Assembly: GCA_016873405.1 (NCBI GenBank)
Contig: VGXH01000195.1
Location: 1-5,039 of the forward strand
Reading direction: 5' to 3'
Length of the DNA stretch: 5,039 nucleotides
Source of the DNA: a bacterium
GTDB taxonomy: Bacteria > Krumholzibacteriota > Krumholzibacteria > LZORAL124-64-63
Below the pieces are notes generated by a model. It saw only the letters and a list, made by a program, of their open reading frames with translations. It had not been told where the DNA came from and ran no database searches. Position 1 is the first letter of the stretch. Each line of letters opens with the position of its first letter. A program made the translations under genes and the position numbers. Shown one piece after another: positions 1-5,039 of the stretch.

Positions 1-324
1 GTACTCGTCGGCGAAGCCGTAGAGGTTCACGCTCACCAGGTTGAACAGGCCCAGCGGCACCAGCGAGAAGCCGTAGATGAAGAGCACCTGCGGGAAGTCC
101 CAGCCGTCCAGGGCGCTGACCTTGTCGAAGAGCACCCCCAGCACCGCCAGCTGGATCAGCAGACTGAAGCCCACCGCCAGCGTGTCGACCAGGAAGTCCA
201 TCCGGTAGGCCAGGCGCATCTTCAGGAACTGGACGAAGTAGGCGCCGAAGATGCGCGCCTGCCAGGCCAGCCGGGCGCCCGGGGCGCGGTCGCCGGCGGC
301 GGCGAAGCGGGTGCCCGTCTCCAC
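1..324 (-). CDS. ABC-2 family transporter permease, second subunit (C-terminus cut by window edge)
   Basis: This is the N-terminal 108 residues of a polytopic membrane protein, the second transmembrane subunit of an ABC-2 type exporter. It resembles the COG3694 / ABC2_membrane_6 group by its N-terminal pattern: a short soluble segment with FLKMRLAYRMDFLVD at about 33-47, then a hydrophobic segment at about 45-66 (DTLAVGFSLLIQLAVLGVLF), then GWDFPQVLFIYGF at 74-86 leading into a second membrane segment at about 79-101. The reading frame is open to base 1. The start chosen is GTG at 324-322, one base after the stop of the preceding permease. A purine-rich AGGGGGG (330-336) lies 5 nt upstream and serves as ribosome binding site. 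The protein should pair with the permease and ATPase encoded just upstream. Substrate is unknown. The family assignment is from recalled sequence pattern and not from a search. Confidence 0.85.
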   Translation of the reverse strand, partial: METGTRFAAAGDRAPGARLAWQARIFGAYFVQFLKMRLAYRMDFLVDTLAVGFSLLIQLAVLGVLFDKVSALDGWDFPQVLFIYGFSLVPLGLFNLVSVNLYGFADEY

Positions 325-325
325 G

Positions 326-1219
326 TCAGCCCCCCTGCACCGTGAGGCGGCGCGTCGCCGCGCGCCAGACCAGCCGGGCCGCGATGCCCAGTCCCAGCGC
401 CCAGGCCGCCTGCAGCAGCAGGCCCTCCGCCAGGTCGGGGCCGTTGCGTTTGCCCAGGTAGATCATCACCGGCACGTAGCCGATGCACTGGAACGGCAGC
501 CAGGCCACCGCCGCCTGGAACCAGGCCGGGAAGAACGTGAACGGCACGATGACCCCGGTCAGGAAGTCCATCGCCACCATCTGCGCGCGCAGCACGCCCT
601 GGATGTTCTTCATCGCGAAGGCCAGGCAGCCGACCAGGAAGCCGAGCTGGCTGTAGACCACCAGCGACAGCGCGAAGCTGACGATCGTCCAGCCGAGCGC
701 CGCCGCGTCGGCGGGCGCGCCGACGCCGAACAGCGGCGCCACGACGACCACGATCGGCACGGTGAACATGACCAGTCGGAAGCCGGCCTCGCCCACGGCC
801 TCGGCCATCATCACCGACTGCAGGTGGAAGGGCTTGATCAGATGCATCGCGATCTCGCCCTGCGTGACCATGCGGGCCAGGTCGCGCGGGATGTTGTTGA
901 AGTAGAGGCTGCGTCCGATCCAGCCGACCGCGACGTAGGTCACCATCTCGCGCACGGTCAACCCGTCGATCTCGGGCGGCAGACCCTCGGCGGCGCGGCC
1001 GGCGTAGAGCGCCAGGTACAGGTAGTAGTGGCCGGCGACGAAGATGGTGTAGCTGACCACGCCCGTGTAGTAGCGCAGGCGGTAGGCCAGGAACTTCAGG
1101 AAGGCCAGGCGCACGAAGTGGCCGTACAGGCCGACGGTGGCCAGCGGCGTGCGCCGCCACGGGGTCAGCAGCGTCGGGGCCGGGGCGGCCGTGGCGGCGG
1201 CGGCGTTCGCCGGACTCAC
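326..1219 (-). CDS. ABC-2 family transporter permease, first subunit
   Basis: This is a 297-residue integral membrane subunit of an ABC exporter of the COG4587/COG3694 (ABC2_membrane_6) type. Hydrophobic segments lie at about 53-74, 91-106, 148-165, 175-200, 217-237, 243-256 and 265-286, which fits roughly six membrane helices. The family's characteristic cytoplasmic stretch GEIAMHLIKPFHLQ (121-134) follows the second one. Late motifs are NIQGVLRAQM (205-214), PFTFFPAWF (226-234) and LPFQCIGYVPVMIYLG (241-256). The start is GTG at 1219-1217, overlapping the ATPase stop as GTGA. A GGAGG (1226-1230) sits 6 nt before it. The frame is open further upstream into the ATPase gene, but that extension is antisense-like filler that no family member carries. 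The N-terminal 20 residues are Ala/Pro-rich and probably disordered. The transported substrate cannot be told from sequence. Confidence 0.9.
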   Translation of the reverse strand: MSPANAAAATAAPAPTLLTPWRRTPLATVGLYGHFVRLAFLKFLAYRLRYYTGVVSYTIFVAGHYYLYLALYAGRAAEGLPPEIDGLTVREMVTYVAVGWIGRSLYFNNIPRDLARMVTQGEIAMHLIKPFHLQSVMMAEAVGEAGFRLVMFTVPIVVVVAPLFGVGAPADAAALGWTIVSFALSLVVYSQLGFLVGCLAFAMKNIQGVLRAQMVAMDFLTGVIVPFTFFPAWFQAAVAWLPFQCIGYVPVMIYLGKRNGPDLAEGLLLQAAWALGLGIAARLVWRAATRRLTVQGG

Positions 1220-2232
1220 GCGCCGCCTCCGGCGGCCGCCTGACGGTAGATCTCGCGCACGACGTCCTCGATGGGCTGCTCGGACAGATGCAGGTCCTGC
1301 ACCTGGCGTTCGTTGACCACCAGGCGGATGACCTCGGCGGCGCGCACCTCGGCGCGGTTGAAACGCGCGACGTGGCGCAGGCCCGTGCCCTCGTCCCAGG
1401 CGACGGGCAGGCCCTGCGTGGCGGCAGCCAGCTCCGCGCTGCCGGCCGGCTCGCGCAGATCCACCCCCAGGCTGACACTCTGCCCCACGCGCCGCCGCAG
1501 ATCGGCCAGCTCGCCGTCGAAGTGCACCCGACCCTGGTCGATGATGATCACGCGGCGGCACAGCTGCTCGATGTCGCCCAGGTCGTGCGTCGTCAGGATG
1601 ACCGTGACGCCGTCGCGCTGTTGGATGTCGCGCAGGAAGCCGCGGATGTTCTCCTTGGCCACGACGTCCAGGCCGATGGTCGGCTCGTCCAGGAACAGCA
1701 CGCGCGGCCGGTGCAGCAGCGCGGCGGCCAGGTCGCAGCGCATGCGCTGGCCCAGCGAGAGCTTGCGCACCGGCTGGCTGAGCAGCTTGCCGGTCTCGAG
1801 CAGCTCGTCGAACAGCGCCATCTGCCGCTCGTAGACGGCGTCGTCCACTTCATAGATCTTCTTCAGCAGGCGGAAGCTCTCGACCACGGCGAGGTCCCAC
1901 CACAGCTGCGTGCGCTGGCCGAAGACCACGCCGATGTGGCGCGTGTACTGCTGGCGCTGCCGCCATGGCACCAGGCCACCCACGTCCACCGCGCCGGCCG
2001 TGGGCGTCAGGATGCCGGTGAGCATCTTGATCGTGGTCGACTTGCCGGCGCCGTTGGCCCCGATGTAGCCGACCATCTCGCCCGGCTCGATGGCGAACGA
2101 GACGTCGTCGACCGCGCGCAGCAGGCGCCGCCGCGGGCGCACGAGGTCCTTCAGGCCGCCGCTGACGCCCTCGCGCCGGTCGACCAGGCGGTAGTCCTTG
2201 CAGAGGCCTTCGACGCGGATGAGCGGCTCCAT
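1216..2232 (-). CDS. ABC-2 type transporter ATP-binding protein
   Basis: This is a 338-residue ATPase that powers the exporter formed with the two downstream permeases, acting on the cytoplasmic face of the inner membrane. All nucleotide-binding elements are present: Walker A GANGAGKST (58-66), Q-loop Gln106 in GVVFGQRTQLWWDL, signature LSLGQRM (158-164), Walker B VLFLDEP (178-184), D-loop GLD (187-189) and H-loop His216 in TTHD. The LSLGQ signature, the FGQRTQLWWDL Q-loop and the insertion before the Walker A Lys resemble the COG4586 / DrrA-like subgroup, which is normally encoded beside two ABC2_membrane_6 permeases, as here. A C-terminal domain of about 95 residues (from about 244) follows the nucleotide-binding domain and ends in a Gly/Ala tail. 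The ATG start shares one base with the xseB stop (TGATG), with GAGGA (2236-2240) just upstream, so translation is probably coupled to xseB. No key residue is missing. Confidence 0.95.
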   Translation of the reverse strand: MEPLIRVEGLCKDYRLVDRREGVSGGLKDLVRPRRRLLRAVDDVSFAIEPGEMVGYIGANGAGKSTTIKMLTGILTPTAGAVDVGGLVPWRQRQQYTRHIGVVFGQRTQLWWDLAVVESFRLLKKIYEVDDAVYERQMALFDELLETGKLLSQPVRKLSLGQRMRCDLAAALLHRPRVLFLDEPTIGLDVVAKENIRGFLRDIQQRDGVTVILTTHDLGDIEQLCRRVIIIDQGRVHFDGELADLRRRVGQSVSLGVDLREPAGSAELAAATQGLPVAWDEGTGLRHVARFNRAEVRAAEVIRLVVNERQVQDLHLSEQPIEDVVREIYRQAAAGGGA

Positions 2233-2492
2233 CAGTCCTCGCCGTTCCCGTGGTCGCCGTCGGCGGCCGCCGGCGCCTGCAGGCCCGCGACCAGGTCGCG
2301 CACCTCGCGGTCGGTGCGCTCGAGCTTCTCGCGGCAGACCTGGATCAGCTCCACGGCGCGGGCCACCTCGGCGCCCAGGCGGTCGATGTCCACCTCGTCC
2401 TCTTCGAGGCCGGCGAGGATCTCCTCGACCTCGGTGACGGCCTCACCGAAAGAGAGGCTCCTGGCCGGCTTCTTCTTGTTGGCCGCGTTCAT
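2232..2492 (-). CDS. xseB: Exodeoxyribonuclease VII small subunit
   Basis: This is the 86-residue small subunit of exonuclease VII, which binds in several copies to XseA and is needed for degrading single-stranded DNA into oligonucleotides. It has the family's helical hairpin: SFGEAVTEVEEILAGLEEDEVDIDRL (about 14-39), then AEVARAVELIQVCREKLERTDREV (about 41-64). The variant DEVDIDRLGAEVARAVELI differs from the E. coli-like pattern (SGxLxLEEAL) but is a common form of the family. A Lys-rich N-terminus (KKK at 6-8) and an acidic, probably disordered tail (DGDHGNGED) flank the hairpin. The ATG start has a textbook AGGAG (2499-2503) 6 nt upstream. The length is normal. It is the first gene of a coupled run into an ABC exporter and is separated from its partner xseA by an opposite-strand two-gene cassette. 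Confidence 0.95.
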   Translation of the reverse strand: MNAANKKKPARSLSFGEAVTEVEEILAGLEEDEVDIDRLGAEVARAVELIQVCREKLERTDREVRDLVAGLQAPAAADGDHGNGED

Positions 2493-2498
2493 GCGAAT

Positions 2499-2503
2499 CT
2501 CCT
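2499..2503 (-). promoter_or_regulatory. xseB ribosome binding site
   Basis: AGGAG on the minus strand with a 6-nt spacer to the ATG. It is the strongest Shine-Dalgarno in the window. It supports the xseB start and suggests translation of the xseB-exporter run initiates here independently of xseA. Confidence 0.8.
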
Positions 2504-2698
2504 GCGGTCAGCGGGACTGCGTAGCCAGGGAACAGGTCAGAATTCCGCAGCGAAGCGAAGAAGAACCGCCCCGATTCCCGTTCGGCGGCCTCCGGCCCCG
2601 CCCACCGACCCGTCAACTCACCGGCGGCGGTCAGGTCCGGCATTCGGCGGGCTTTGTGCGCAACAGGTTAGGTCAGCGGCCACAATAGCATCAGGTCG

Positions 2699-2713
2699 CG
2701 ATGGATACCATCG
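2699..2713. promoter_or_regulatory. 15-bp perfect inverted repeat, possible operator
   Basis: CGATGG-ATA-CCATCG has perfect 6-bp arms around a 3-bp centre. It lies 127 bp upstream of the regulator start and about 210 bp upstream of xseB. The short-spaced symmetry fits a dimeric repressor site. Which protein binds it, if any, cannot be told from sequence. Confidence 0.35.
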
Positions 2714-2746
2714 GCCGGGTCCCCGCAGACGGTTGCGACCGGCCGC

Positions 2747-2774
2747 CGAGGGGAGGCCGGCGGACCACCCCTCG
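2747..2774. repeat. GC-rich stem-loop (7-bp arms)
   Basis: CGAGGGG (2747-2753) pairs perfectly with CCCCTCG (2768-2774) across a 14-nt loop. It is followed at once by the 10-bp palindrome GCCGATCGGC (2774-2783). There is no T-tract on either strand, so it is not a standard intrinsic terminator. It may be structural or simply a chance result of the high GC content. Confidence 0.4.
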
Positions 2775-2799
2775 CCGATCGGCTCCGGGCGATGTATTC

Positions 2800-2826
2800 T
2801 TCACTGGACATTTTGTACGCTATAAC
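2800..2826 (+). promoter_or_regulatory. Putative promoter of the regulator-membrane protein operon
   Basis: TATAAC at 2821-2826 is the best -10 match in this AT-richer patch, the only such patch near the gene. The -35 is poor: TTCACT at 2800-2805 gives a 15-bp spacer, and TTCTTC at 2797-2802 gives 18. Transcription would begin about 6-14 bases before the ATG at 2840, giving a very short leader. Confidence 0.45.
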
Positions 2827-2830
2827 GTAC
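2815..2830. promoter_or_regulatory. Inverted repeat overlapping the -10, possible regulator operator
   Basis: GTACG-CTATAA-CGTAC has perfect 5-bp arms around a 6-bp AT-rich centre that contains most of the -10 hexamer. It ends 9 bp before the regulator start. Small XRE repressors typically bind such dyads to shut off their own promoter, so autorepression is the simplest reading. This is inference from position and symmetry. Confidence 0.45.
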
Positions 2831-2839
2831 TTTTCAGGC

Positions 2840-3058
2840 ATGAAACTCAGGAACCACCTCAAGCAGCACCGCGCGCGCCTGAACCTGACCCAGGAGGATC
2901 TCGCCCGCCTGGTCGGCGTCCAGCGCCAGGCGATCCTGGCCATCGAGAAGGGGAAGTACGTCCCCTCGGCTTTGCTGGCCTTCGAGCTGGCAAGAGCCCT
3001 GGAGATGAGCATCACGGACCTGTTCGAGCTGAGCGAAGAAGGGGATTCCCATGAGTAG
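2840..3058 (+). CDS. Small XRE-family (Cro/CI-type) helix-turn-helix regulator
   Basis: This is a 72-residue DNA-binding protein consisting almost entirely of one HTH_3/XRE domain. The first helix is MKLRNHLKQHRARLN. TQEDLARLVG (17-26) is the positioning helix and VQRQAILAIEKG (27-38) the recognition helix. The conserved Y-x-P-S (40-43) and LAFELARALEMSITDLFEL (46-64) follow. The size and spacing match the stand-alone single-domain XRE regulators often found next to a small membrane protein gene. ATG at 2840 is chosen because it begins exactly at the domain. An in-frame ATG at 2792 would add 16 atypical residues and run across the putative promoter. No good Shine-Dalgarno precedes 2840, and the -10-like TATAAC at 2821-2826 predicts a leader of only a few bases, so expression may be nearly leaderless. 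The gene overlaps the membrane gene by 8 nt (ATGAGTAG). It most likely represses its own two-gene operon (inference). Confidence 0.9.
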   Translation: MKLRNHLKQHRARLNLTQEDLARLVGVQRQAILAIEKGKYVPSALLAFELARALEMSITDLFELSEEGDSHE

Positions 3059-3827
3059 CGCGACTGTCAAGGGTCTGCCTTCGGTCCCTCGTGCCGCTTT
3101 CGTGATCGGCATCGCGGCGTGGTTCGCCCAGTACTTCACCGGCAGGGTGGCCCTGGCCGAAATGGTCGTCGTGCTGGCGGTGTTCCTGCCTTCGATCCTG
3201 CGCGAATCCGGCCTGCTGCGGGATGGCGACGAATGGACCCGCGACGTGGCGCACCGAGCCGCCTTCCACACGATCGCCGCGGCGCTGTTGGTTTTCGTGC
3301 TCGAGACAGCCACTTACACCTGGGCGAGAGGCCACTTCCCGGAGGTGACGGCAACCACGCCGGGAGTCCACACCTTCGGCCGAGAGACCTGGCTCAAGGT
3401 GGTCGTGGGGACCTATCTCGCCAGTCACCTGCTGCAGTACTGGGGGGCACGTGCCGGAGTCGTTCGATTCCTCCTTGGCGTTGCGGTCGTGAGTCTCGGA
3501 CCGGCGGCCGCCAGCTTCGGTTTCACACCCGAGAACGCGGCAGCGCGCCTCTCGTTTCTGCGGGCCACACTGGCGTTGTTCATGTTCTTCGTCGGCGCGG
3601 CTTATCTGGTCCACAAGAAGCCGAGGCTCGGCGGGTGGGGCCTGCTGGCGCTCGGCGCCTTGATAGCGTTCGGCATGGTCTGGGGCATCGGGCGTGGCAT
3701 CGGGTATTCGAGCCCCCATGCCCTGCCGGCGCTGATCTCAGGTGTGCTGCAAACGCTGGTCGTCTGCGGAATCTGCGGACTCGCCCTAGTGCGCGACGCA
3801 ACGACGAAAGCAGACGAGCTTCGATAG
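3051..3827 (+). CDS. Polytopic membrane protein of unknown function, partner of the XRE regulator
   Basis: I do not recognise this 258-residue protein with certainty. It shows about eight hydrophobic segments: roughly 14-30, 33-50, 69-88, 114-132, 136-155, 168-187, 194-213 and 224-246. No signal peptide and no enzymatic motif are visible. The loop RDGDEWTRDVAHRAAF (57-72) between the second and third segments resembles the D-E-x-T/S-R-x-(V/I)-x-x-(K/R)-A-(A/G)-F pattern of DUF2178-like membrane proteins that are commonly encoded behind small XRE regulators. This resemblance is weak, from memory, and the protein is longer than those I recall. The ATG start overlaps the regulator stop, and AAGGGG (3039-3044) lies 6 nt upstream, so the two genes are translationally coupled. 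It ends one base from the convergent xseA stop. Codon third positions look less strictly G/C than in the flanking genes. It could be a sensor, an immunity or resistance protein, or a transporter fragment family; the sequence does not decide. Confidence 0.85.
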   Translation: MSSATVKGLPSVPRAAFVIGIAAWFAQYFTGRVALAEMVVVLAVFLPSILRESGLLRDGDEWTRDVAHRAAFHTIAAALLVFVLETATYTWARGHFPEVTATTPGVHTFGRETWLKVVVGTYLASHLLQYWGARAGVVRFLLGVAVVSLGPAAASFGFTPENAAARLSFLRATLALFMFFVGAAYLVHKKPRLGGWGLLALGALIAFGMVWGIGRGIGYSSPHALPALISGVLQTLVVCGICGLALVRDATTKADELR

Positions 3828-3828
3828 A

Positions 3829-5039
3829 TCAGTCGTCGGTGGAATACCGAATAACTCCCTGGCCGGGGTGCGCCTGGGGCTTGGCCTTCTTGCGGCCACC
3901 TCGGGCTCCCTGGTCGGGTTCGGGTGTCTGGGCGCCGCCGGCGGGGTCGACGCGGCTGGCCACGACGCCGTCGGCAAAACGGGTCCGCAGGGCGCCGGCC
4001 GCCGCGGCCTGCGCCGCCGAGACCAGGGCGCGACCGTCCGGCCCGGTCGTGATCGTGTAGCCGCGCGCCAGCAGGCGCGCCGGGTCCAGCAGGCGGGCCT
4101 GCGTGGCCAGGGCCTCGAGAAGGCGCGGGGCCGCGTCCAGGCTGCGGGTCGCCTCGCGCGCCAGGCGCGAGGCGCGGCCCGCGGTCGCCACGCCGGCGGC
4201 GGCCAGGCGCGCGCCCGTGCCGGCGGCCAGCCTGGCGGGCGCTGCCGCCAGGCGCGCGCGCTGCCGCGCCACGTTGCCGCTGGCGGCCAGCGCCAGGCGC
4301 GCGCGGCGGTCGAGCAGCCGCGCGTCGGCCTCGCGCACGGCCTCGCGCGCGAGCCGGGCCACGCCCGCCGCCGCCGCATTGACGCGCGCGGCGGCGGCGT
4401 CCATGCGCGCGACCAGGAACTCGGCCGCCGCGGTCGGCGTCTTGCACGCGTGGTGCGCCACCTCGTCGGCGATCGAGCGGTCGATCTCGTGGCCGATCGC
4501 CGTGACGACCGGCACCGCGCACGACGCGATCGCCACCGCGAGGTCCCGCTGGTCGAACCAGCTGAGATCCGCGCGCGAACCGCCGCCGCGGGTGATCACG
4601 ATGACGTCGACGTCCTCGGCCTGCAGGTGCCGGAGCGCGGCGATCACCTCGGCCTCCAGCTGCTCGCCCTGCATGCGCGCCCCGCGCGAGACGACCCGGA
4701 AGGCCCACCCGCTGGCCTCCAGCCCGGTCAGGAAGTCGCGCTCGGCGGCGCTGCCCGGCGCCGTGACCAGGCCCACGCGCAGCGGCAGCGCCGGCAGCGG
4801 CAGCGCCGCGTTGGCGCCGAGCAGGCCCGCCTCGGCCAGGAAGGCCAGCGTCTGGCGCCGGCGCGCCTCCAGCCGCCCCAGCGAGAACGTGGGGTCGATG
4901 CCGACGACCTTCAAGGTGAGCTTCCCGAACTTCGGGTAGAAGTCCACCTTGCACTCGAGGCAGACCTCCAGCTGGTTGGCCAGCCGCAGGTCAGAGTCGG
5001 TGCCGTCGAGATAGCGGCCGAGGCCGAACTTCTGCCCCC
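3829..5039 (-). CDS. xseA: Exodeoxyribonuclease VII large subunit (N-terminus cut by window edge)
   Basis: This is the catalytic subunit of exonuclease VII, a metal-independent single-strand DNA exonuclease used in mismatch repair and in clearing single-stranded DNA. The visible 402 residues cover the end of the N-terminal OB-fold (QLEVCLECKVDFYPKFGKLTL), the linker FSLGRLEARRRQTLAFLAEAGLL, and the catalytic core. The core contains LPLRVGLVTAP (about 85-95 of the fragment), VIVITRGGGSRADLSWFD (145-162) and PVVTAIGHEIDRSIADEVAHHA (176-197), then KTPTAAAE. A long Ala/Arg/Leu coiled-coil region follows (about 210-320), then the conserved C-terminal LLARGYTI and FADGVVASRVD. A GTG at 4947 could be mistaken for the start, but clear family sequence continues upstream to the window edge. 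Roughly 50-60 N-terminal residues are missing compared with the usual 400-460. The last 38 residues are a basic, low-complexity tail. Its 3' end is convergent with the membrane gene. Confidence 0.96.
   Translation of the reverse strand, partial: GQKFGLGRYLDGTDSDLRLANQLEVCLECKVDFYPKFGKLTLKVVGIDPTFSLGRLEARRRQTLAFLAEAGLLGANAALPLPALPLRVGLVTAPGSAAERDFLTGLEASGWAFRVVSRGARMQGEQLEAEVIAALRHLQAEDVDVIVITRGGGSRADLSWFDQRDLAVAIASCAVPVVTAIGHEIDRSIADEVAHHACKTPTAAAEFLVARMDAAAARVNAAAAGVARLAREAVREADARLLDRRARLALAASGNVARQRARLAAAPARLAAGTGARLAAAGVATAGRASRLAREATRSLDAAPRLLEALATQARLLDPARLLARGYTITTGPDGRALVSAAQAAAAGALRTRFADGVVASRVDPAGGAQTPEPDQGARGGRKKAKPQAHPGQGVIRYSTDD
4160..4302. repeat. Short GC-rich repeats inside the xseA coiled-coil region
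   Basis: GCCAGGCGCGC occurs exactly at 4202-4212, 4247-4257 and 4292-4302, with a one-mismatch copy at 4160-4170. The three exact copies are 45 bp apart, a multiple of three. On the coding strand they lie in the Ala-Arg-Leu-Ala units of the XseA coiled coil. They look like coding low complexity, not a mobile repeat. Confidence 0.6.

Larger units (their letters stand above)
2493..2839. other. Divergent intergenic region between xseB and the XRE regulator
   Basis: These 347 bases carry no convincing gene. Transcription leaves in both directions: xseB to the left and the regulator to the right. The left part has the xseB ribosome binding site but no clear sigma-70 promoter on the minus strand; a TTGACG on the minus strand (near 2611-2616) has no matching -10. 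The middle has short direct repeats (GGTCAGCGG at 2506-2514 and 2671-2679; AACAGGT at 2531-2537 and 2662-2668). The right part is rich in inverted repeats and ends in the regulator's promoter-like region. A minus-strand open frame across 2443-2643 overlaps xseB, lacks any recognisable domain, and is not called. Confidence 0.7.

Noticed and set aside
251..1243. Long plus-strand open frame opposite the permease genes
   Set aside because: It is antisense to two clear membrane-protein genes. Its product is His/Arg/Asp/Gln-rich with no domain, as expected from the complement of GC-rich coding sequence.
222..1478. Alternative minus-strand frame over the permease
   Set aside because: Its product is Arg/Gly/Pro/Ala-rich without membrane segments, while the overlapping frame encodes a recognisable permease.
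2443..2643. Minus-strand 66-residue open frame upstream of and into xseB
   Set aside because: It overlaps xseB in another frame, has no domain or good ribosome binding site, and is best explained by chance.
1288..2688. Long plus-strand open frame opposite the ATPase and xseB
   Set aside because: It is antisense to a complete ABC ATPase and xseB, has no recognisable domain, and its composition is that of a high-GC shadow frame.
2747..2783. Intrinsic terminator
   Set aside because: The stem is strong but there is no T-tract on either strand, and no gene ends nearby.
2792..2839. Upstream in-frame ATG giving an 88-residue regulator
   Set aside because: The extra 16 residues are not typical of the XRE domain, the ATG lacks a ribosome binding site, and the extension runs through the -10-like hexamer and its dyad.
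4103..4939. Plus-strand open frame opposite xseA
   Set aside because: It is an Ala/Arg/Ser-rich antisense frame to the XseA catalytic core, with no independent support.
3829..4947. GTG at 4947 as the true xseA start
   Set aside because: The upstream in-frame sequence (GRYLDGTDSDLRLANQLEV) continues the OB-fold to the window edge, so the gene is simply cut.

Overview
This is a high-GC bacterial chromosome window with tightly packed genes and housekeeping content. Nothing in it fixes the phylum. The style (GTG starts, GC-rich third positions, overlapping genes) would suit a deltaproteobacterium-like lineage or one of the poorly cultured high-GC phyla. No tRNA, rRNA, CRISPR array or intact insertion sequence is visible.

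Layout by strand. On the minus strand, read right to left: exonuclease VII large subunit xseA (5039 to 3829, N-terminus cut by the window edge), then a 1.3 kb interruption, then exonuclease VII small subunit xseB (2492 to 2232), then a three-gene ABC-2 type transporter. The transporter consists of an ATPase (2232 to 1216), a first permease (1219 to 326) and a second permease (324 to 1, C-terminus cut by the window edge). The last four genes overlap or nearly abut (TGATG, GTGA, and a 1-nt gap), so they almost certainly form one translationally coupled operon.

On the plus strand, inside the interruption, lie two overlapping genes: a 72-residue Cro/CI-type helix-turn-helix regulator (2840 to 3058) and a 258-residue polytopic membrane protein (3051 to 3827). 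The regulator is preceded by a -10-like TATAAC embedded in a small inverted repeat, which suggests autoregulation. The membrane gene ends one base away from the convergent end of xseA.

How the parts work together. XseA and XseB together make exonuclease VII, a single-strand-specific nuclease. The ATPase and two permeases together make one ABC exporter of unknown substrate. The regulator and membrane-protein pair looks like a self-contained cassette sitting between the two exonuclease subunit genes, which are usually neighbours. It is the least explained and most interesting part of the window. The 347-base gap between xseB and the regulator (2493 to 2839) holds several short inverted and direct repeats and the regulator's putative promoter.
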